Below, piece by piece: positions 54,291 to 62,894 of a DNA stretch of 64,000 nucleotides (its first letter is position 1; each line of letters starts with the position of its first letter). Both the position numbers and the translations under genes were made by a program. This DNA is from Robbsia betulipollinis. Lineage in GTDB: Bacteria > Pseudomonadota > Gammaproteobacteria > Burkholderiales > Burkholderiaceae. Location: NCBI RefSeq assembly GCF_026624755.1, contig NZ_JAPMXC010000010.1, positions 267,053 through 331,052 on the forward strand. The letters run 5' to 3'. The notes under the pieces are model-generated. The model ran no database searches, was not told the origin of the DNA, and saw only the letters and a list, made by a program, of their open reading frames with translations.

Positions 54291-55202
54291 TCAGGGACCC
54301 ACGCCGCCGGCCGGCGAACCGCCCGGGATGCTGGCCTCGCGGGTGCCGATGCGTTCGAACTCGGCGATCAGCTGCGCGCCGAACAGCATCAGGGTCGCCA
54401 GCGCTTCGAGACTGAACAGCACGACGATCGACGTGGTCAGCGAGCCGTAGACGACGCTGACCTGCGAAAGCGTCGCGAAATACCAGACCAGCACATGGCG
54501 CGTGATCTCCCAGAGCAGGGCGGCGGTGACCGCGCCCAGCAGCGCGTTGCGCAGCGACGGCCGCCGCGCCGGCATCACCAGATAGATGGCGGTCAGCAGA
54601 AAGACCTCGCCGGCCAGGCCGAACAAATAGAGCAGCACGCGCGACAGGTCCGTCAGCGACACATGGTACCCGAACAGTTCGACGCCGTTCGCGCCCACCG
54701 CTTCCAGACCGCTGGAGACGAAGGTGACCACCAGCACGCCGACGCACAGGAACAGGCTGCACAGATAGGGCAGGATCGCCGACACCAGGAAGTGCCGGCG
54801 GCGGCTGACCACCCGATGCACGAAGATCACCGACATCGCGTTCTCCAGCACCGTGAACGCCAGCGAACTGAAGAAGATCATCGTCAGGCCCAGGAACCAG
54901 CCCAGCGCCGCGCGGTGCGTGACGAAGGTGTTCAGCTCCTTGACGATGGCGTGCGCCTGCCCGGGCGTCAGCCATTCGAGCAGCCGGTCGAGCGTGTCGA
55001 ACAGCTCATGCCGGTCGACGACGTGCGACAGCGCGATGACGATCAGGATCATCAGCGGGACGATCGACAGCAGCGCGTAGTACGCGACGGCGCCGGCGAG
55101 CAGCAGGCCCTGGCTCGCGCGGAACGCCTTGATGGCGCCGATCGTGAACGCCAGCGGGTGCCGGGCGACGGCGTGCAGGTTTTCGCTGAATGAGGATGGC
55201 AT
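54291..55202 (-). CDS. YihY/BrkB-family membrane protein
   Basis: A 303-residue inner-membrane protein of the YihY/virulence-factor-BrkB family with about six transmembrane helices (LLLAGAVAYYALLSIVPLMILIVIAL, ALGWFLGLTMIFFSSLAFTVLENAMSVIF, FLVSAILPYLCSLFLCVGVLVVTFV, LLYLFGLAGEVFLLTAIYLVMP, LLGAVTAALLW and STSIVVLFSLEALATLMLFGA). The family is widespread; its function is not settled (once thought to be RNase BN). The ATG at 55202 has GGAG 6 bases upstream; the frame extends to 55304 without a better site. Confidence 0.85.
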   Translation of the reverse strand: MPSSFSENLHAVARHPLAFTIGAIKAFRASQGLLLAGAVAYYALLSIVPLMILIVIALSHVVDRHELFDTLDRLLEWLTPGQAHAIVKELNTFVTHRAALGWFLGLTMIFFSSLAFTVLENAMSVIFVHRVVSRRRHFLVSAILPYLCSLFLCVGVLVVTFVSSGLEAVGANGVELFGYHVSLTDLSRVLLYLFGLAGEVFLLTAIYLVMPARRPSLRNALLGAVTAALLWEITRHVLVWYFATLSQVSVVYGSLTTSIVVLFSLEALATLMLFGAQLIAEFERIGTREASIPGGSPAGGVGP

Positions 55203-55330
55203 GGGGGACTCCGCGTCCGCGTCATTAGAACACGCCCGCGGCGGGAATGGCGTTTGCTCGGTATCGGATCCTGTTGACATGCACGATCGGTCGGGCAGCG
55301 ACATCCACCATCAGACATCACGAGGCCATC

Positions 55331-56482
55331 ATGGGAATTCTTTCAGCACTGGGCATGGGCAAGAAGGTCCGGTATGCCGTGGTCGCACTGGGCGACATCT
55401 CGCAGGAAGCGATGCTGCCGGGTTTCGCCCACACGGGCAATTCCGAAGTCACCGCCTTCGTGACCTCGGATCCCGAAAAAGCCCGCAAGGTCGGCGCGCA
55501 ATACAAGGTCACCGACACCTATTCCTACGAGCAGTTTGGCGAGATGCTCGCCTCCGGCAAGGTCGACGCGATCTATCTGGCGACGCCGAACTGGCGCCAC
55601 GCCGAGTTCGCGATTCCGGCGCTTGCGGCCGGCATCCACGTCCTGACCGAGAAACCGCTGGAAGTGAGCACCGCGAAGTGCCGGGACATCCTGGACGCGG
55701 CCAAGGCCTCGACGGCGAAACTGATGGTCGCGTACCGGCTGCATTTCGAACCGGCGACGCTGTCGACCATCCGGGCAATCCGCGACGGCGACCTGGGCGA
55801 TCTGATCCTGTTCTCGTCGACCTTCACGCAGATGGTCGATCCCGAGAATCACCGCGCGAAAAACGGCATCGCGGGCGGCCCGCTGTTCGACATGGGTCCC
55901 TATCCGGTCAATGCCGCGCGCTATGTGTTCGGCGCGGAGCCGACCGAAGTGGTGTCGGCCGTCGGCGTGCGCCATCCGGACGCGGGCCTGGGCGACTTCG
56001 ACGACACGATCGCGGTCACGCTGCGGTTTCCCGGCGAGCGTCTCGCGCAGTTCGTGGTTTCGTACTACGGCAATACGCTCGATTCCTACTTCGTCGTCGG
56101 CAACAAGGGCAGCATCCACATGCAGCCAGGCTATATGTACGGCAAGCCGCTCGAACAGGTGACCACCATCGGTCAGGAAGAAAGCAGCAAGTCCTTCAAG
56201 AACACCGACCATTTCGGCGGCGAACTCAAATATTTTTCGGATTGCATCCTGAACGACACGCCGCCGGAGCCGGATGGCGAGGAAGGATATGCCGACGTGC
56301 GTGTGCTCGAAGGCATCGTGCGGGCGCTGGAGAGCGGTGGCTCCTGCAAGCTCGAACCGTTCGAGCGCACACGGCGCATCGATGTCGACCGGCAGGAGAT
56401 GACGCTTGCCGCGCAGAAATCGCCGGAACTGGTCAACACGTCGAGCCCCGGCAAGGGCGTGGACAAGACGCCGAAGAACTAG
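55331..56482 (+). CDS. Gfo/Idh/MocA-family oxidoreductase
   Basis: A 383-residue NAD(P)-dependent oxidoreductase. Rossmann part: VRYAVVALGDISQEAMLPGF, YEQFGEMLASGKVDAIYLATPNWRHAEFAIPALAAGIHVLTEKPL (the EKP motif). C-terminal alpha/beta domain: RLHFEPATLSTI, GGPLFDMGPYPVNAARYVFG, which carry the substrate-side residues. It resembles glucose-fructose oxidoreductase-like and dehydrogenase-like members; the substrate, probably a sugar or derivative, is unknown. GAGG lies 8 bases upstream of the ATG at 55331. Stands alone, divergent from the YihY-like gene and convergent with the ABC binding-protein gene. Confidence 0.86.
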   Translation: MGILSALGMGKKVRYAVVALGDISQEAMLPGFAHTGNSEVTAFVTSDPEKARKVGAQYKVTDTYSYEQFGEMLASGKVDAIYLATPNWRHAEFAIPALAAGIHVLTEKPLEVSTAKCRDILDAAKASTAKLMVAYRLHFEPATLSTIRAIRDGDLGDLILFSSTFTQMVDPENHRAKNGIAGGPLFDMGPYPVNAARYVFGAEPTEVVSAVGVRHPDAGLGDFDDTIAVTLRFPGERLAQFVVSYYGNTLDSYFVVGNKGSIHMQPGYMYGKPLEQVTTIGQEESSKSFKNTDHFGGELKYFSDCILNDTPPEPDGEEGYADVRVLEGIVRALESGGSCKLEPFERTRRIDVDRQEMTLAAQKSPELVNTSSPGKGVDKTPKN

Positions 56483-56499
56483 CCGATGCATCACACCCG

Positions 56500-57519
56500 C
56501 TAGGCCGGCGGCAAGCCCGCCAGCATGCGCCGCGCATCGGCGGGCGACAGCGCATACGCGAAGAAGCGCGCATAGAAGTCGCGGGTGCGGCGCACCATAT
56601 CGGCTTCCGGAACCGGTGCGCCGGAGATGATGCCGGCTGCCCAGGGCAATTGCAGCGCCAGTTCCGGGCCGTAGCGGTCCCATGGGAACACCCCGGCCGG
56701 ATTGCGATACACCCGATGCCGGCGCACCGCGTCGAGGCTGTTCCACAGCGCCGCCTGCCGGGAGGTTTCCAGCCGTCCCGCGTTCGCCGCCAGGATGATG
56801 ACGTCCGGTGCCCATGCAACCACCTGCTCGATCGATACCGGCTGGAGATTGCCCTTCAGTCCCGTGGCGGCGTTGCGCCCGCCGGCCGTGCGGATCCACT
56901 GATCGACGATCGTTTCCGAACCGTCGATCTTCAGCGGTTCGACCGAGGCGATGTGCAGCACGCGCGGCCGCCGTGCGATCGGCGTGCGGGCGGCAAGCGC
57001 GTCCTGCCGGACGACCGCCGCGTCGAGATACGCGCGATACGCCTGCGCGCGCTGCGACGCAAGCGGCGTGTCGAGCGTGGCCGCGCTCAGATCGATGCAT
57101 TGCAGCATCGACGCGAAATCCGTGAAGCCGACCGGCACCACGTCGAGTCCGGCACGCCGCAAGGCGGCCGCGGAAGGGTCGGCAGGCGTCACGAACACCA
57201 CATCGGCCCGCGCGCGCAGCAGGGTTTCGGCGTTCATCGTCGCGCCGTCGATATGCCGCGCGCGGGCGAGCCCCGGCGCCACGCGGAACATCCAGGGCAA
57301 CGCGTCGGGCCGCGCGACGGTCGCCACCACGCGGTCGGCCGCGCCGAGCATCATCAGCACGGCGTTGTGCGCGTACCAGGCATCGGCGATCCGCTCCTTG
57401 GGTGGCGCCGCGCCCGCCGGCAGCGCGGACAGCGCGAAAAGTACGAGCAGCGCCCGCCCGCCAACCTGTCGCACCGCCCCCCCGGCCGCCCGGGTCCTGC
57501 TCACGAAGCCGTGCAACAT
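56500..57519 (-). CDS. Periplasmic binding protein of a type II metal/oxyanion ABC importer (MolA/FecB-like)
   Basis: A 339-residue class III binding protein (PF01497-like). Signal peptide with hydrophobic ALLVLFALSALPAGA, cleavage near residue 37. ERIADAWYAHNAVLMMLGAADRVVAT and AETLLRARADVVFV are the family patterns. The WYAHN and PWM motifs differ from siderophore binders. The ATG at 57519 has GGGAG about 8 bases upstream; it starts 11 bases after the receptor stop. Last gene of the permease-ATPase-receptor-binding protein operon, whose promoter has a Mo-box-like palindrome, so molybdate/tungstate or a chelate of them is a possible ligand; Fe-siderophore or cobalamin cannot be excluded. Confidence 0.8.
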   Translation of the reverse strand: MLHGFVSRTRAAGGAVRQVGGRALLVLFALSALPAGAAPPKERIADAWYAHNAVLMMLGAADRVVATVARPDALPWMFRVAPGLARARHIDGATMNAETLLRARADVVFVTPADPSAAALRRAGLDVVPVGFTDFASMLQCIDLSAATLDTPLASQRAQAYRAYLDAAVVRQDALAARTPIARRPRVLHIASVEPLKIDGSETIVDQWIRTAGGRNAATGLKGNLQPVSIEQVVAWAPDVIILAANAGRLETSRQAALWNSLDAVRRHRVYRNPAGVFPWDRYGPELALQLPWAAGIISGAPVPEADMVRRTRDFYARFFAYALSPADARRMLAGLPPA

Positions 57520-57530
57520 GGCGATCTCCC

Positions 57531-59822
57531 TCACAGTTCGAACTGCACCGACGCCTGCACGGTGCGCGGCGCCCCCAGCTGCGCGGTCGCGTTGCCGGCG
57601 CCGGTATAGCCGGTCAGGGCGCCCGGTACGATATTCGTCCAGTAGCGGCGGTTGGTCAGATTGTCGAGCGCGAGCCGGAAGGTTACCGCGCGATTGAACA
57701 TGCTGGTGAGGTACCCCGCGCCGAGATCGAAGGTCGTATAGGAACTGACCGAATAGGTATTGGTATTGTCGGTCGGCCGTGCGCCGACGAAGTGGGTGTT
57801 GAAGGTCGTGAACAGCCCCGGCACCTGCGGTACCTTGTATTCGGCGAGGAAATTCATCGCGAACACCGGCAGCCCGACGATGCGCTTGCCCGCGGTCGCG
57901 GTGGTCGCCGTGTTGTACAGGCGCGGGTCGAGCCAGGTCACGCCGCCGAACAGCGACAGGTCGCGCGTCGCCTCGCCGTCGAGCATCAGTTCGATGCCGC
58001 GGTTGCGCTGTTCGCCCGCGACCGCATAGACGCCGTCGGCCTGCGTATAGGCATAGGGTCGCGTGATGCGGAACGCCGCGAGCGAGGCATTGACGCCGGC
58101 GACCGCGACCTTGTACCCCACTTCCCACTGCTTGCTGCGGTACGGGTCGAGGATGTTGCCGACATTGGTCGAGCCCGTGGGCGCGGTGTCGCCCTGTTGC
58201 AGACTGTCCGCGTAGGTCACGTAGACGCTCATGTTCCTGCGCGGCTTGAAGATCAGACTGGCCGCGCCCGACAGCCCCTGATTCGCCGACTCGCTCGTCT
58301 GCACGCTCTTGGTGTTGTAGTTGTGCGTCGACAGCCAGCTCTGGCTCCCCACCAGCAGCGCCGACCATTGCGGCGAGAAGGTGATGTCGTCGCCGGCGAT
58401 CAGCGACTGTTGCGCGCTTTGCGCGGACTGGTAGCGATGCGTGAAATCCGGCACGCCGGTGAGCGCGAAGGCCTGGGGATTCGCCAGGCTGGCGGTGCCC
58501 AGCGTCGTCGTGGCGCCCGCGACCGGATTGTAGTTGTTCCAGGTGAAGCCGCTCGTGCCGAGGGTGATCGCATGCCGCAACGGCCCGGTATCGACGGTGC
58601 CGTTGAGCGTGACCAGATTGCTGGTGATCGTGAAACGGCTCGCGGTGGCGGTGGCGATCGTCGACGTGTAGCGGCCGGCATTGTTCGTCAGCGTGTCGGT
58701 CGGCGTCGTCGATTCGCGGTCCGCGATCTGGCGCAGGATGGCCGCGCTCACATGCCAGTTCGGCGAGAAGTCGTGGCGGATGCGGATCGAGCCGGTCTCG
58801 GTCGTGTTGTTGGCGCCGCCGTCGGACGACCCATACGCCGAACTCGTCGGGTCGAGCGCCGCCGGGTAGTGCACGCCGCTGCCGAGCGCAAAAGTGGTCG
58901 ACAGCCCTTTCGCCACGTAATGGTAATGGCTGAAATTGGTTTCGACGACCGTGTCCGGCGACAGATGGAAATCGAGCGCGAGGCTGCCGAGCTGCCGGCG
59001 GATCGTGCTGTGGTCCGCGTAGCCCGTGCCGGTTTCGTCGAGCAGCGTCAGCCGGTAGCCGATTGCCCTGGACGGTCCCACGCGGTCGGACAGATCCGCC
59101 TCGCGCAGGAAGCGGGTCTGCGAGGTGAAGCCGAAGGTAAAGCGCGTCAGGCGCTCGTCGGTCGGGCGCTTCTGGATGTAGTTGAAGGTGCCGGCGGGGT
59201 TCGCCGGCCCATACAGGGCGCCCGCGAGGCCGTTCATCACCTCGATGCGGTCGAACTGTTCGAGCGGGTAATCGGTCGTCGACACCGCGTTCAGGCCGTC
59301 GAGGCGGCTGTTCTGCACGACGCTGCCCTGGATGCCCCGGGTCTGCGGACGCGTGCCGTCGCCCTGCACCGACGGCAGGTAACGCAGCGCGTCGGCGATG
59401 CTCTTCAATTGCTGGTCTTGGATCAGACGCTGCGGCACGACGTTGATCGTGTACGGCGTGTCGAGCCGGTCGAGCGCGCCGAGCGGACCGACGGTGGCGG
59501 TGTCAGTGCGCAGCGTACCGCGCGATGGCGCCTGCGCGGTGACCGTGACGGTCGGCAGGGCCGTGACGGCGGTGCCGTCGGCGGCAGATGCGGCAGATGC
59601 GGACGTGGCGGACGTGGCGGACGTGGCGGACGCGGCAGCAGCGGGCGAGGCGCCCGCCGTGGCCGACGGCGCCGGGGCGGCGGTGCCCGGCGCCGGTACC
59701 GTATCCGGCGTGGCGGCGCGGTCCGCCGTCTGTGCCCAGACCGGCGCGGCCACCGGCCCGAACAGCGAGACGGTGGTGAAGGCGAAGCGCATGGCGCGAC
59801 GGCGGGAAGGGAATGTTTTCAT
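57531..59822 (-). CDS. TonB-dependent siderophore-type outer-membrane receptor
   Basis: A 763-residue TonB-dependent receptor. Signal peptide to about residue 31 (PVAAPVWAQTA), an Ala/Ser/Thr low-complexity stretch (about 40-90) in place of a defined TonB-box region, plug domain from about 100 (TPYTINVVPQRLIQDQQLKSIADALRYLPSVQGDGTRP, LDGLNAVSTTDYPLEQFDRIEVMNGLAGALYGPANPAG), and a 22-strand barrel ending in the terminal aromatic pattern VQASVQFEL. It is of the type usually called siderophore receptor. It is encoded in the same transcript as an inner-membrane importer, which pairs outer- and inner-membrane uptake. No ribosome site is clear at 59822; ATG at 59792 is an alternative. Confidence 0.9.
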   Translation of the reverse strand: MKTFPSRRRAMRFAFTTVSLFGPVAAPVWAQTADRAATPDTVPAPGTAAPAPSATAGASPAAAASATSATSATSASAASAADGTAVTALPTVTVTAQAPSRGTLRTDTATVGPLGALDRLDTPYTINVVPQRLIQDQQLKSIADALRYLPSVQGDGTRPQTRGIQGSVVQNSRLDGLNAVSTTDYPLEQFDRIEVMNGLAGALYGPANPAGTFNYIQKRPTDERLTRFTFGFTSQTRFLREADLSDRVGPSRAIGYRLTLLDETGTGYADHSTIRRQLGSLALDFHLSPDTVVETNFSHYHYVAKGLSTTFALGSGVHYPAALDPTSSAYGSSDGGANNTTETGSIRIRHDFSPNWHVSAAILRQIADRESTTPTDTLTNNAGRYTSTIATATASRFTITSNLVTLNGTVDTGPLRHAITLGTSGFTWNNYNPVAGATTTLGTASLANPQAFALTGVPDFTHRYQSAQSAQQSLIAGDDITFSPQWSALLVGSQSWLSTHNYNTKSVQTSESANQGLSGAASLIFKPRRNMSVYVTYADSLQQGDTAPTGSTNVGNILDPYRSKQWEVGYKVAVAGVNASLAAFRITRPYAYTQADGVYAVAGEQRNRGIELMLDGEATRDLSLFGGVTWLDPRLYNTATTATAGKRIVGLPVFAMNFLAEYKVPQVPGLFTTFNTHFVGARPTDNTNTYSVSSYTTFDLGAGYLTSMFNRAVTFRLALDNLTNRRYWTNIVPGALTGYTGAGNATAQLGAPRTVQASVQFEL
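59581..59634 (-). repeat. 9-bp in-frame tandem repeat, six units, in the receptor leader
   Basis: Two GCGGCAGAT, three GCGGACGTG and one GCGGACGCG units in line. On the coding strand they give SAT/SAA-type residues (about 63-81) between the signal peptide and the plug domain. In-frame, so copy number may vary without harm. Confidence 0.9.
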
Positions 59823-59852
59823 AAGGGAACGGCAGCGACCATCAGGTAAGAA

Positions 59853-60641
59853 TCACGACGCATCGTGAAGAAAGAAACGGTAGCGGTCGACATCCGCCTG
59901 GGCGACGGGAATGTCGTACAAGGCGCTCATCGCGCGCGCGTCGACGACGGCGTGCGGTGCGCCATCGGCGATCACGCGCCCGCGGTCCAGCAGGATCGCC
60001 CGGGTCGACCCATGAAACGCATCGTCGGGCCGATGGGACGTGTGCAGAATCGTGTAGCCCTCCGCCGCGAGTTCGGCGAACAGCGTCAGCATCCGCAATT
60101 GGTGACCGAAATCGAGTCCGCTCAGCGGCTCGTCCATCACCAGCATCGCCGCCTGCTGCGCAAGCGCCCGGGCGAGCAGCACGCGTTGCCGCTCCCCGCC
60201 CGACAAACGCGTGTAGTCGCGGTCTGCGAGATGCGCGATGGCGAGCCGCTCGAGCGCGGCGTTGATCGCGTCGCGGTCTTCCCGCGCCAGCGGCTGGCCG
60301 AGGCCCGCGTGCGGCACGCGCCCGAGCGTGACCGCCTGCAGCACGGTGTAGGGAAAGGCCGCGACGTGCGACTGCGGTACGTAGGCGAGCCGCCGGGCGA
60401 TATCGCGGCGGCGCCAGGCGCCCAATGGCCGGCCGTCGAGCAGCACCTGGCCGGCGTCGGGCGCGAGCAGGCCCAGAAGCAGCCGCAGCAGCGTGCTCTT
60501 GCCTGCGCCGTTGACGCCGAGCAGCGACACGTTCTCGCCGGCGGCGAAGTCCAGATCGATCGCATCGAGGACGCGCGCGTGGGCCCGCCGGTAGACCAGT
60601 GCGCGACACGCGAGCGTGATGGCGGGACGGGGCGCCCTCAT
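59853..60641 (-). CDS. ABC importer ATP-binding protein (FecE/BtuD/MolC-like)
   Basis: A 262-residue ATPase of the metal-chelate/cobalamin type: Walker A GVNGAGKSTLLRLLLG, signature LSGGERQRVLLARAL, Walker B MLVMDEPLSGLD, H-loop LHTSHRPDD. YVPQSHVAAFPYTVLQAVTLGR is the Q-loop region typical of the FecE/BtuD group. It overlaps the permease gene by 4 bases (ATGA) and is followed by the receptor gene at 30 bases. Confidence 0.88.
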   Translation of the reverse strand: MRAPRPAITLACRALVYRRAHARVLDAIDLDFAAGENVSLLGVNGAGKSTLLRLLLGLLAPDAGQVLLDGRPLGAWRRRDIARRLAYVPQSHVAAFPYTVLQAVTLGRVPHAGLGQPLAREDRDAINAALERLAIAHLADRDYTRLSGGERQRVLLARALAQQAAMLVMDEPLSGLDFGHQLRMLTLFAELAAEGYTILHTSHRPDDAFHGSTRAILLDRGRVIADGAPHAVVDARAMSALYDIPVAQADVDRYRFFLHDAS

Positions 60642-61735
60642 GGCTGCGCGTGGCGCAGGCGCCGCAGCACGACGATGAAAGCGAGCGCGCCGATGAGTTC
60701 GGTGATGATGCCCAGCGGGATCTCGCCGGGTGCGAGACTGCGCGCGGCGGTGTCGGCGAGCATCAGTCCCGCCGCGCCGAGCAGCGCGCTCAGCGGCAGC
60801 AAACGCGTATTGGATGCGCCGACGATGGCGCGCGCGATATGCGGCACGAGCAGGCCCACCCAGCCGATCATGCCGGCGAGCGATACCGTCAGCGCCGACA
60901 CCAGCGTCGCCACCGCGATGACGCCGAAGCGGATCGCGGTGACCGGCACGCCGAGGCTGAGCGCTTCATCGTCGCTGAGGGTCAGCGCGTCGAGCACCCG
61001 GGCGCACGCGCACAGCAGCAGGATGCCGACGAGCAGCGGCGGCGCGAGCCGCGCGAGGTCCGGCCAGCCGGTCTGCGCGAGGCTGCCCAGCATCCAGTAG
61101 ACGATCGCCGGCAACTGGTTCAGCGGGTCGGCCACGTATTTGACGAGCGACAGCAGCGAGGTGAACAGCGCATTGCTGATCAATCCGCCCAGCACCAGCA
61201 TCAGCACGCCCCCACCCCGGATCAGACCCGCCACGGCCAGCCCGACCAGCACCGACAGCACGCCCGCGCCGAACGCGAACCCCTGGATCCAGGCGCCCTG
61301 CGCCCCCACGACGATGCCCAGCGCCGCCCCGAACGCCGAGCCGCTCAGCACACCCAGCAGCCCGGGCGAGACCAGCGGGTTGCGGAACACCGCCTGATAG
61401 CTCGCACCGGCCACCGAGAGCGCCGCGCCGACGAGCGCCGCCGCCACCAGACGCGGCAGCCGCGCGTCGACGACGATCGCGCGCAGCAACGCCTGGTGGG
61501 CGGTATCGGGCGCTGGATGCAGCGCCGCACTCGCCGCCGCGGCCAGCGTGCGCGCCACGTCCACGGGACCGACCGGATAGCGCCCCGCGCACAGTCCCGC
61601 GAGCGCGCAGAACACGAGCAGGAGCAGGGCGGCCGGCAGCGCATGCGGCGCCCGGTGCGCACGCGGCCAGGAAAGCGTCGGGCGGGCCTGGCGCGTGACG
61701 GCATCGCCAGGTGGCTGGCGGGAGGAGGTCGACAT
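60638..61735 (-). CDS. ABC importer permease (FecCD/BtuC/MolB-like)
   Basis: A 365-residue type II importer permease with about ten transmembrane helices. Motifs: RLPRLVAAALVGAALSVAGASYQAVFRNPLVSP, LLGVLSGSAFGAALG, VRALTLSDDEALSLGVPV and GMIGWVGLLVPHIAR, the conserved cytoplasmic loop. The NPLVSP variant, in place of NPLADP, is found in permeases of the MolB-like group. H. influenzae MolBC is a known type II importer for molybdate and tungstate. First gene of the operon, 76 bases from the Mo-box-like palindrome. Confidence 0.86.
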   Translation of the reverse strand: MSTSSRQPPGDAVTRQARPTLSWPRAHRAPHALPAALLLLVFCALAGLCAGRYPVGPVDVARTLAAAASAALHPAPDTAHQALLRAIVVDARLPRLVAAALVGAALSVAGASYQAVFRNPLVSPGLLGVLSGSAFGAALGIVVGAQGAWIQGFAFGAGVLSVLVGLAVAGLIRGGGVLMLVLGGLISNALFTSLLSLVKYVADPLNQLPAIVYWMLGSLAQTGWPDLARLAPPLLVGILLLCACARVLDALTLSDDEALSLGVPVTAIRFGVIAVATLVSALTVSLAGMIGWVGLLVPHIARAIVGASNTRLLPLSALLGAAGLMLADTAARSLAPGEIPLGIITELIGALAFIVVLRRLRHAQP

Positions 61736-61810
61736 AGGGAAGCGGAACAGGGGCGCGCGGGCGCGCTCGATGGAACGACGTGGGATGTCGTGGACTGTAT
61801 TACCGGCGCA

Positions 61811-61838
61811 TTCGTTATATATTACCGTATATAACGAA
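61811..61838. promoter_or_regulatory. Mo-box-like palindrome (candidate ModE site)
   Basis: TTCGTTATATA (61811-61821) and TATATAACGAA (61828-61838) are exact reverse complements with a 6-base spacer. The CG-T-TATATA half-site with a 6-base spacer is the form of the ModE binding site (Mo-box) known from Rhodobacter capsulatus and E. coli mod promoters. Zur boxes have almost no spacer between GTTATA halves, and Fur boxes do not have this sequence. It lies 76 bases upstream of the permease gene in a GC-poor spot, where it could overlap the promoter. No modE gene is in the window. Confidence 0.7.
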
Positions 61839-61991
61839 ATCTCGAGAGCGACGAATGGTCGCGGATCCGTGCGCCGCTGTCATATCTCGTAAAGGCAGGA
61901 AAGCGCCGACATACGCTAAGATAGGCATACACCCAACCTCCGACGATTTTGCGAACCGTGGCGCATTGCGCGGCGGCCGCCGCACTCCTTT

Positions 61992-62597
61992 ATGACAGAT
62001 GCTTTTCCACGCCGCTCCCCGCGTTGGCGCCGTTCACTGCTTCCCGTGGTTGTCGGTCTGCTGCTCGCAAGCGGCGGCGCGCGCGCCGACCCCACCACGC
62101 CGCTGATCGATTGCGGCCCCGAGGACAACTTCCTGCACAAGGCGTGTCTGCCGTTGAAGCGGGTCGCCGAAGACGGCAAGTGGGATATCTTCCTGACCGG
62201 CTATGGCTGGCACATCAACGGTTACGACGGCCGGCGCGACGAGCTCAATTCCCGCTCGTGGGGCGGCGGTTTCGGCAAGCACTGGGTGGATGCGAAGGGC
62301 AACGAGGATATCCTGTTCGCTTTCCTGTTCCTCGACTCGCACCGGGATCCCGAACCGCTGCTGGGGTATTCGAAACAGTGGTACACCCCGCCGGTCGCCG
62401 ATTTCTCGCTCGGCGGCGGTTATCTGGTGGGTGTGACCGCACGCAACGACGTCGCGCACTACGTTCCGTTTCCGCTCGCGCTGCCGGTCGGTTCGATTCG
62501 TTACAAGAAGGCATCGATCATGGGCACCTTCATTCCGCGGCTGGGCAGCGCGAACGACGGCAACCTGCTGTTCGTGTGGGGGCGGTACGAGTTCTGA
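61992..62597 (+). CDS. pagP: Lipid A palmitoyltransferase PagP
   Basis: A 201-residue outer-membrane beta-barrel enzyme that moves a palmitoyl chain from phospholipid to lipid A. Signal peptide to about residue 32 (VVVGLLLASGGARADP). The mature part contains the catalytic residues in the right context: His74 in TGYGWHINGYD (E. coli His33), Asp115-Ser116 in FLDSHRDPEP (E. coli Asp76-Ser77). LGGGYLVGVTARNDVAHYVPFPLALP and FIPRLGSANDGNLLFVWGRYEF match the C-terminal strands. It lies alone, divergent from the putative Mo importer operon, whose 5' region (61736-61991) it shares. Confidence 0.9.
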   Translation: MTDAFPRRSPRWRRSLLPVVVGLLLASGGARADPTTPLIDCGPEDNFLHKACLPLKRVAEDGKWDIFLTGYGWHINGYDGRRDELNSRSWGGGFGKHWVDAKGNEDILFAFLFLDSHRDPEPLLGYSKQWYTPPVADFSLGGGYLVGVTARNDVAHYVPFPLALPVGSIRYKKASIMGTFIPRLGSANDGNLLFVWGRYEF

Positions 62598-62666
62598 TGT
62601 CCGGCGGCGCGAGGGCGTGCACGGCGGGACATGAGCGGCGATTGTCCGGCATGACTGGAGAAAGCG

Positions 62667-62735
62667 ATGGCGCTGGAAATCCGTACCGTGGGCGCATCCG
62701 ACCACCGCCACTGGCTGGCGCTATGGCGGCAGTGA
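62667..62735 (+). pseudogene. Relic of a GNAT gene paralogous to the one at 62895
   Basis: An ATG with GGAG 6 bases upstream opens MALEIRTVGASDHRHWLALW and ends in TGA after 22 codons. This matches the start of the downstream GNAT gene (MALEIRYVKEADHPSWLEMF) at 11 of 20 positions. The rest of the GNAT is missing in the following 160 bases. It looks like a truncated duplicate that kept its ribosome site; a tiny expressed leader peptide is the alternative. Confidence 0.6.
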
Positions 62736-62894
62736 CACGTCCGCGATCAGCGCTGCGTCGAAAGCGCCGCCGGCTTCGTCCGATAGCGGCGAACAGCGTA
62801 TTTGCCACATCCAGCATGCCCCCGGCCGCATGCATCCCGCGCTACCTTAAGTCATGCAAAGCATCTCGCTATGGCACGCTTACGGGAGTCAGGC

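Noticed and set aside
61811..61838. Reading the TATATAAC palindrome as a Zur or Fur box
   Set aside because: Zur sites have GTTATA halves separated by about one base, and the Fur consensus differs in sequence; the 6-base spacer with TATATA halves fits ModE better.
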